Origin: Plantibacter sp. Leaf314
GTDB lineage: Bacteria > Actinomycetota > Actinomycetes > Actinomycetales > Microbacteriaceae
NCBI RefSeq assembly: GCF_001423185.1
Contig: NZ_LMOB01000001.1
Coordinates: 2,463,889-2,527,888, forward strand
Length of the DNA: 64,000 nt
Reading direction: 5' to 3'
The number at the start of each line of letters is the position of its first letter. The first letter of the stretch is position 1. The position numbers were made by a program, and so were the translations under genes. Positions 59,312-64,000 of the stretch are shown here, one piece after another. The notes under the pieces were generated by a model that had not been told where the DNA came from, made no database searches, and was given only the letters and a program-made list of their open reading frames with translations.

Positions 59312-60928
59312 TCAGAGTCCGCGGGATACGGCGGCCGCCGCGGCGAGCCAGGCGCGCTGGGTGTTCGAGCGGAGGGCGTCGTGGCGGATGACCCCGTTCT
59401 TCAAGGCGGGGTCGAACGGCACGACGACGACATCGCGGACGTATGGGCGGAAGTCCTCGGCGTAGGCGTTGGCGATGGAGGTGTCCTTCGCCTCGGCCTC
59501 GGAGACGATGACGACGGCGTTGCGCGCGAGTTCCGCACCTCGTTCGCTCACCCGGCTGACGGCGGTGAGGGTGAGTCGCGCGCCCTCCTTCTTGTCCTCG
59601 ACGGTCGTGGTGGGGATGACGAGTTGGTCGGTGAGGTCCACCATGCGCCGCCAGTTGGGGGCGCCGGCGGAGTTGCCCGAGTCCATCACGATCAACCGGT
59701 AGTACTTGGCGAGGACGCGGTGGACGAGGTCGACCTCGTCGGCGGTCACGACGTGTTCGCCGTCGGCCGCGGAACGGAGGACCTCGTACTTGTCGCCGGG
59801 CTGGTGGTGCACGAAGCGGGACAGGTCGGCGCGCTCCGCCCCGGGGGAGAGGAGGTCGCCGGCCGCGGCGAGGAGGTCGAGCACGGTCGAGTCGTGTCCG
59901 CCGTGCTCGGTCCGCCAGCCGAGCGTGCCCATGGTCTCGTTGTTGTCCCACGCGGCGACACCGCCACCGCCGTAGCGGGCGAACACCGACGACAGGTTGA
60001 CGACGGTCGGCGTCTTGTTCGCGCCGCCCTTCTGGTTGGCGACGGAGATGGTGCGGCGTCTCGGGAAGTGGCGCGACACGGCGTTGACGTCGTCACGTTC
60101 GGCCCGCTCGTTCGCGGACGGCGGCATGGAGAACCCGAGCTTGTTGAGGAGGCCCGCGAGGCCGTGCTGCGCCGGACCGATGGTCGGCGGGGCGAGGAAG
60201 GACGGGGCGTCTCGCAGGTCCCGGCGGGCGGTCGGCGCGGCGGGCTGCCCGGCTGCGGGCTGCTGTGGGGCGACGGGAGGCTGGAGCTGTGGCGACTGCT
60301 GCGCGGGGACCGGCTGGCGTTGCGTCGGCGAGGTCGGCGTGGCCTGCTGGGTGGGGACGGAGCGCTGAGCCGACATCGGCCGCGGCGGGCTCGGCTGTGG
60401 CGCGCTGGGCTGTGGCGCGCCCGGCTGGCTCCGGATCGGCTGGAACGGCGGACCGTCGAGTGTCGGTTGCTGCACGGCCGGCCGCTGGGGTGGGACGGGC
60501 TGCGCCGGCGCCGTCTGCTCGGGGACGCGCGCGGGTGCGGGTGGCGGTGTCGTGGCGGGTCCGGCCTGCGCGGGCACCCCGGGTGGAGCCTGGATCAGCG
60601 TCACCCGACGACTCGCCATGGGCGGTGCGGGTGCAGCAGGCGCCCCGCCACGGGCAGGTGCGGCGGACTGGGGCTCCTCCTGCAGTTCGCCGTCGACCCC
60701 GACCAGCAGCACGGTGACGCTCGTGGGATCGGTCACCGTCACCCGGATCGGCCGACCGGAGGTCCTGGCCTCGGCCTGCATCAGTTCGACGAGCTGACGG
60801 CGGGCCGTTCCGGCGTCGGTGGCGGAGAGGTGTCGCTCGGCGGTGCCCACGCGGAACACGCCGGAGTTGTCCGCCAGCAGCGAGGCCGTCATCGGCGGGA
60901 AGTCCTGTATGGAGGTCTTGTCGATCAT
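59312..60928 (-). CDS. Proline-rich ParA/MinD-like ATPase (EspI-like)
   Basis: 538 residues in three parts. Residues 1-75 are a small domain with RRQLVELMQAEARTSGRPI and SVTVLLVGVDGELQE. Residues 80-235 are rich in Pro, Gln and Ala. Residues 275-535 are a ParA/MinD-type ATPase: SVANQKGGANKTPTVVNLS (P-loop, about 281-299), LIVMDSGNSAGAPNW and VIPTTTVEDKKEGARLTL. The P-loop has Asn where KGGxGK has Gly; both Lys are present. The layout recalls EspI of type VII secretion loci, but no ESX gene or parB is near. Confidence 0.8.
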   Translation of the reverse strand: MIDKTSIQDFPPMTASLLADNSGVFRVGTAERHLSATDAGTARRQLVELMQAEARTSGRPIRVTVTDPTSVTVLLVGVDGELQEEPQSAAPARGGAPAAPAPPMASRRVTLIQAPPGVPAQAGPATTPPPAPARVPEQTAPAQPVPPQRPAVQQPTLDGPPFQPIRSQPGAPQPSAPQPSPPRPMSAQRSVPTQQATPTSPTQRQPVPAQQSPQLQPPVAPQQPAAGQPAAPTARRDLRDAPSFLAPPTIGPAQHGLAGLLNKLGFSMPPSANERAERDDVNAVSRHFPRRRTISVANQKGGANKTPTVVNLSSVFARYGGGGVAAWDNNETMGTLGWRTEHGGHDSTVLDLLAAAGDLLSPGAERADLSRFVHHQPGDKYEVLRSAADGEHVVTADEVDLVHRVLAKYYRLIVMDSGNSAGAPNWRRMVDLTDQLVIPTTTVEDKKEGARLTLTAVSRVSERGAELARNAVVIVSEAEAKDTSIANAYAEDFRPYVRDVVVVPFDPALKNGVIRHDALRSNTQRAWLAAAAAVSRGL

Positions 60929-61016
60929 GCTCAGCTCCTTCGCGGCGGGTGTGAACCCGTCACCACTATGCCTTAGTACAACGCATGTCGGATATTTGAG
61001 CGGAACCGCGACCCCG

Positions 61017-61742
61017 TCACCGAGCGCTGTCGGTGCGGTCCCCGAGGCCGACGTACATCGATCGGTGGAGCTCGGCGACGTGCTCGGAGGCGAGGCGGCT
61101 CGCGGCGGCCACGTCGCCGCGGCGGAGGGCGTCGACGAGCAGGGCGTGCTCCTCGTTCGACGCCCGGAGGTACTCGATCCGATAGGGGATGAAGTAGGAG
61201 TACAGCTCGCGGGACACCCGGTCGTGGAGCTCCGCCGCTCCCGGCACGCCTGCAGACGCGGCCAGCTCGGCATGGAAGGCCGCGTCCGCCTCGCGGAACC
61301 GACTCCAGTCGGGCTCGGTCCGCATGGCCGCCACGAGTTCGTCGAGCCGACGTATCGACGCCACCGCCGGCTCGGCGGCAGCAAGCGCCGCCAGCCCGGC
61401 CTCGAGCGTCGCCCGCTGGTCGATGAGCGCATGCACGTGGACGGCGTCCTCGCGGTACGCGGCGATCTCGGGCACGGTGCCCACCGTCGGCGCATCCGCG
61501 ATGAACGTGCCACCCGTGTTGCCCTGCCGCCGGACGACGACGCCCTCCTCGCTCAACGCCCGGTACGCGCGCCGCACCGACATCTCGCTGACACCGAACG
61601 CCCGAGCCGCCTCCTCGGGAGCCGGGAGCCGCTGACCGGGCACCAGCATCCCGAGTTCGAGCGCCAGCGAGATGCGCGCGCGGACGGTGTCCACGGCGGT
61701 CGTGCGCCGGATCGCTCCGAGCGAGGGTGAACCCAGATCCAT
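61017..61742 (-). CDS. GntR/FadR-family regulator
   Basis: 241 residues. Winged helix (TVRARISLALELGMLVPGQRLP, then FGVSEMSVRRAYRALSEEGVV) and an all-helical FCD domain (ALIDQRATLEAGLAALAA, FREADAAFHAELAASAG, NEEHALLVDALRRGDVAAA). The Asp/His metal-ligand pattern of FCD domains is visible. It lies 40 bases after the permease gene and probably senses its substrate. Confidence 0.9.
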   Translation of the reverse strand: MDLGSPSLGAIRRTTAVDTVRARISLALELGMLVPGQRLPAPEEAARAFGVSEMSVRRAYRALSEEGVVVRRQGNTGGTFIADAPTVGTVPEIAAYREDAVHVHALIDQRATLEAGLAALAAAEPAVASIRRLDELVAAMRTEPDWSRFREADAAFHAELAASAGVPGAAELHDRVSRELYSYFIPYRIEYLRASNEEHALLVDALRRGDVAAASRLASEHVAELHRSMYVGLGDRTDSAR

Positions 61743-61782
61743 GTCGCCCTCGTCTCGTGTGGTACCCGCTGGTGGCGGTGCG

Positions 61783-63249
61783 TCAGCTCACGGTCGGCTG
61801 CTCGGCGCTCGCCGTCGTCGTCGCGCCGTCCGGCTCGGTGTCCAAGGGGAACCGCTTCCCCATCACGATACCGACCAGCATCGCGACCACGGGGATGAGG
61901 GCGAGGACGACGCTCACGGCGACGCTTCCGCCCGTGACGAGGGTGAAGTTCGAGAGGACGAGCCACAGCGCGAAGGCGAGACCCACCACCGCGAGGATCG
62001 GGAACACCCGTGCACCCCAGGCGCGGCCGGCGACGAGCTCAGGTCGGCGCGCGAAGAAGACGAGGACGGCGATCGAGGTCGTCAGCATCAGCAGCACCAT
62101 CCCGACGGTCGCCACCCCGGCCATGGAGCCGAAGACCCCGACGAGCGGGTCGAGGCCGGCGAGCGCGAGCGCGGCGAGGACGATGGCCGCCGTCACCGTC
62201 TGCACGATCGAGGAGGTCGAGGGTGAGTGGTGTGCCGGGTGGCGTCGACCGAGGCGGGCGGGCAGCACCGACTTCTGCGCGAGCGTGAACTGGTAGCGCG
62301 CGATGACGTTGTGGAAGGAGAGGACGCACGCGAACAGGCTGGTGATGAGCAGGACCTGGACGACGTCGCGCATGATCGGGCCGAGGTAGGTGGTCGTCGT
62401 GTCGAGCAGGAGGTTGCCTTCGCCGGCGAGTGTCTGCTGGGCGACGGCGACGGCGTTCCCCGCGCCGATGCCCGTCACGAGGGCCCAGCACGAGATCGCG
62501 TAGAAGACGCCGATGATGATCACGGCCAGGTAGGTGGCCCGTGGGATGGTGCGCTCCGGGGTGCGTGCCTCGTCCCGGAAGACGGCTGTGGCCTCGAAGC
62601 CGATGAAGCCGGTCAGTGCGAAGAGGACGGCCACACCGATCCCGCCGGTGAAGATGTTGGACGGGTCGAAGGTCTCGACCGCGATGCCGTCCGCGCCGCC
62701 GGTCGCGAAGATGACGACGTCGAGCACGACGACCACGAGGATCTCGAGGGTCAGGGCGATGCCGAGCACCTTCGCGCTCAGGTCGATGTGGCGGTAGCCG
62801 AGCACGGCGACGATCGCCATGGTCGCGAAGGAGTACAGCCACCAGGGCAGGCTCGGGCCGCCGAAGAAGGTGACGAGGTCGTCGAGTGCCCACCCCATGT
62901 AGCCGTAGACACCGACCTGGATCGCCGTATAGGCGACGAGTGCGGTGAACGCGGAGCCGAGGCCGAGTCGTGAGCCGAGTCCGGCCGTGACGTAGGAGAA
63001 GAACGCGCCGGCCTCGCGGACGAACGGCGTCATGGTCACGAAGCCGACGGAGAAGACGAGGAGGATGACGGCGGCGAGCGCGAAGCCGATCGGGGCCCCG
63101 GCGCCGTTGCCGGTGCCGATCGCGATGGGGACGTTGCCGCCGATGACGGTGAGGGGTGCGGCGGCGGCGATCACCATGAAGACGATGGAACCGGTGCCGA
63201 GTTGGCCGTCGAGGCGCTGGCGCGGCTCGGCGATGGGGTTGACGGTCAT
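61783..63249 (-). CDS. APC-family amino acid/amine permease
   Basis: 488 residues, about twelve hydrophobic segments. The start SIVFMVIAAAAPLTVIGGNVPIA and GFIGFEATAVFRDEARTPERTIPRA are marks of APC transporters. It follows the nitrilase-like gene by 55 bases and precedes the GntR gene. Likely imports the amide, nitrile or amine handled by the hydrolase. Confidence 0.9.
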   Translation of the reverse strand: MTVNPIAEPRQRLDGQLGTGSIVFMVIAAAAPLTVIGGNVPIAIGTGNGAGAPIGFALAAVILLVFSVGFVTMTPFVREAGAFFSYVTAGLGSRLGLGSAFTALVAYTAIQVGVYGYMGWALDDLVTFFGGPSLPWWLYSFATMAIVAVLGYRHIDLSAKVLGIALTLEILVVVVLDVVIFATGGADGIAVETFDPSNIFTGGIGVAVLFALTGFIGFEATAVFRDEARTPERTIPRATYLAVIIIGVFYAISCWALVTGIGAGNAVAVAQQTLAGEGNLLLDTTTTYLGPIMRDVVQVLLITSLFACVLSFHNVIARYQFTLAQKSVLPARLGRRHPAHHSPSTSSIVQTVTAAIVLAALALAGLDPLVGVFGSMAGVATVGMVLLMLTTSIAVLVFFARRPELVAGRAWGARVFPILAVVGLAFALWLVLSNFTLVTGGSVAVSVVLALIPVVAMLVGIVMGKRFPLDTEPDGATTTASAEQPTVS

Positions 63250-63304
63250 GAGGTCACTTTCCGGGGGAGTCGGGGGACTCGGGAGGGGGAGCGGACGGGG
63301 TCGT

Positions 63305-64000
63305 TCAGTACAGCTCGGCGCGGCGGTCGGCGAGGTAGGGGTTCTCCTGCCTGGCGCGCCTGGTGGCCTCCGGATCGATCGTGGCGATCATGAGGCCGGT
63401 GGAGTCCGCGTCGAGGGCGTCGAGGACGACGCCGTCCGGGCCGACGATGCTGCTGCGGCCGACGTAGGTGAGGTCGCCTTCGGACCCGACACGGTTGACG
63501 TAGACGAGGGGGGTCTGGTTCTCCCAGGCGCGCACCGGGATGAGGCGCTCGGCGATGTGCGCGTACGGCTCCATCTGTGCGGTCGGGACGATCACGACGT
63601 CGGCACCGTCGAGGGCCGCTGCGCGGACGGTCTCGGGGAACTCGACGTCGTAACAGATGAGCACGGCGATGCGGACGCCGTTCAGCTCGACGATTGGCGG
63701 CAGGGTGTCGCCGGCGACGAAGAGGTGCCGGTCGAGGTCGCCGAACAGGTGCGTCTTCCGATACCGGAGCAGCTCCGTACCGTCGGCGTCGATGAGGACG
63801 AGCGCGTTCGCGACGCCGCCGCTCGGGACGGGCTCGGGGAGGCCGGCGAGGATCGCGATGCCGACCTCCACGGCGATCGAGGCGACCCGGTCGACCAGCT
63901 CCGGCGTGGCGAGCGGGGCCAGCCGGTCGCCGAGGTTGTACCCGGTGACGAACATCTCGGGGGTGACGAGCAGATCCGCGCCACGATCGGATGCGCGTCG
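63305..64000 (-). CDS. Carbon-nitrogen hydrolase (nitrilase superfamily), partial
   Basis: The frame stays open to the right edge of the window, so the N-terminus is missing. About 231 residues are seen. The catalytic triad is complete: Glu in LVTPEMFVTGYN, Lys in YRKTHLFGDLD, and Cys in VLICYDVEFPE. The sequence is closest to amidase/N-carbamoylputrescine-amidase-like members. Probably one transcript with the permease and GntR gene. Confidence 0.9.
   Translation of the reverse strand, partial: RRASDRGADLLVTPEMFVTGYNLGDRLAPLATPELVDRVASIAVEVGIAILAGLPEPVPSGGVANALVLIDADGTELLRYRKTHLFGDLDRHLFVAGDTLPPIVELNGVRIAVLICYDVEFPETVRAAALDGADVVIVPTAQMEPYAHIAERLIPVRAWENQTPLVYVNRVGSEGDLTYVGRSSIVGPDGVVLDALDADSTGLMIATIDPEATRRARQENPYLADRRAELY

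Noticed and set aside
1..64000. CRISPR arrays, tRNA and rRNA genes
   Set aside because: No regularly spaced repeats with spacers and no cloverleaf or rRNA sequence were recognised on reading through both strands.

Overview
The window is high-GC chromosomal DNA of an actinomycete, most likely Microbacteriaceae. The order rpsF-ssb-rpsR-rplI-dnaB, the protein styles and the many GTG starts point there; the genus cannot be fixed from sequence alone. Most of it is ordinary chromosomal sequence with short operons, many joined by 4-base ATGA or GTGA overlaps. No tRNA, rRNA or CRISPR array was seen.

Layout. 1-2085: two coupled membrane-protein genes on the minus strand. 2131-5964: ribosomal protein/replication cluster, with a strong terminator after rplI and a cluster of DnaA boxes just upstream of dnaB. 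5981-19123: a roughly 13-kb accessory island bracketed by inverted copies of the decamer AAAGTGTCGC. It holds a single-chain type IIL (MmeI-like) restriction-modification enzyme, a decayed serine recombinase, a 3' fragment of a type III restriction gene, a Gabija-like pair (OLD nuclease plus UvrD-like helicase) with an unknown third gene, a TRAFAC GTPase coupled to a small partner, a PD-(D/E)XK nuclease with an extra N-terminal domain, and a lipoprotein. 19365-24731: a broken AbiEii-type nucleotidyltransferase, lipoproteins, an orphan membrane protein that looks AT-richer than its neighbours, and an ArsR/NAD(P)H-quinone oxidoreductase-like pair.

24909-33179 reads as one metabolic unit: an MHS-type transporter, anmK, murQ and nagB, then a large FAD/Fe-S D-lactate dehydrogenase-like enzyme, opposite a divergent MurR/RpiR regulator. 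MurQ releases D-lactate, so the oxidase explains the fate of the lactyl group of recycled muramic acid. 33264-51941 is a run of small enzymes and regulators: VOC and GNAT proteins, short-chain reductases, an S41 peptidase, a lipoprotein class A beta-lactamase, a UBP zinc finger beside a thioredoxin-reductase-like flavoprotein without CxxC, and AraC and ArsR regulators facing their likely targets across small palindromes or repeats.

51938-54716 is a three-gene operon, all joined by ATGA overlaps: a PucR-type regulator, a DyP peroxidase ending in an encapsulin targeting peptide, and a family 1 encapsulin shell. 54813-59277 holds a bicupin oxalate decarboxylase and four proteins built on the MmyB-like ligand-binding domain, two with a helix-turn-helix and two without. 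59312-64000 holds a proline-rich ParA/EspI-like ATPase with an unusual P-loop and a nitrilase-APC permease-GntR gene set that runs off the window.
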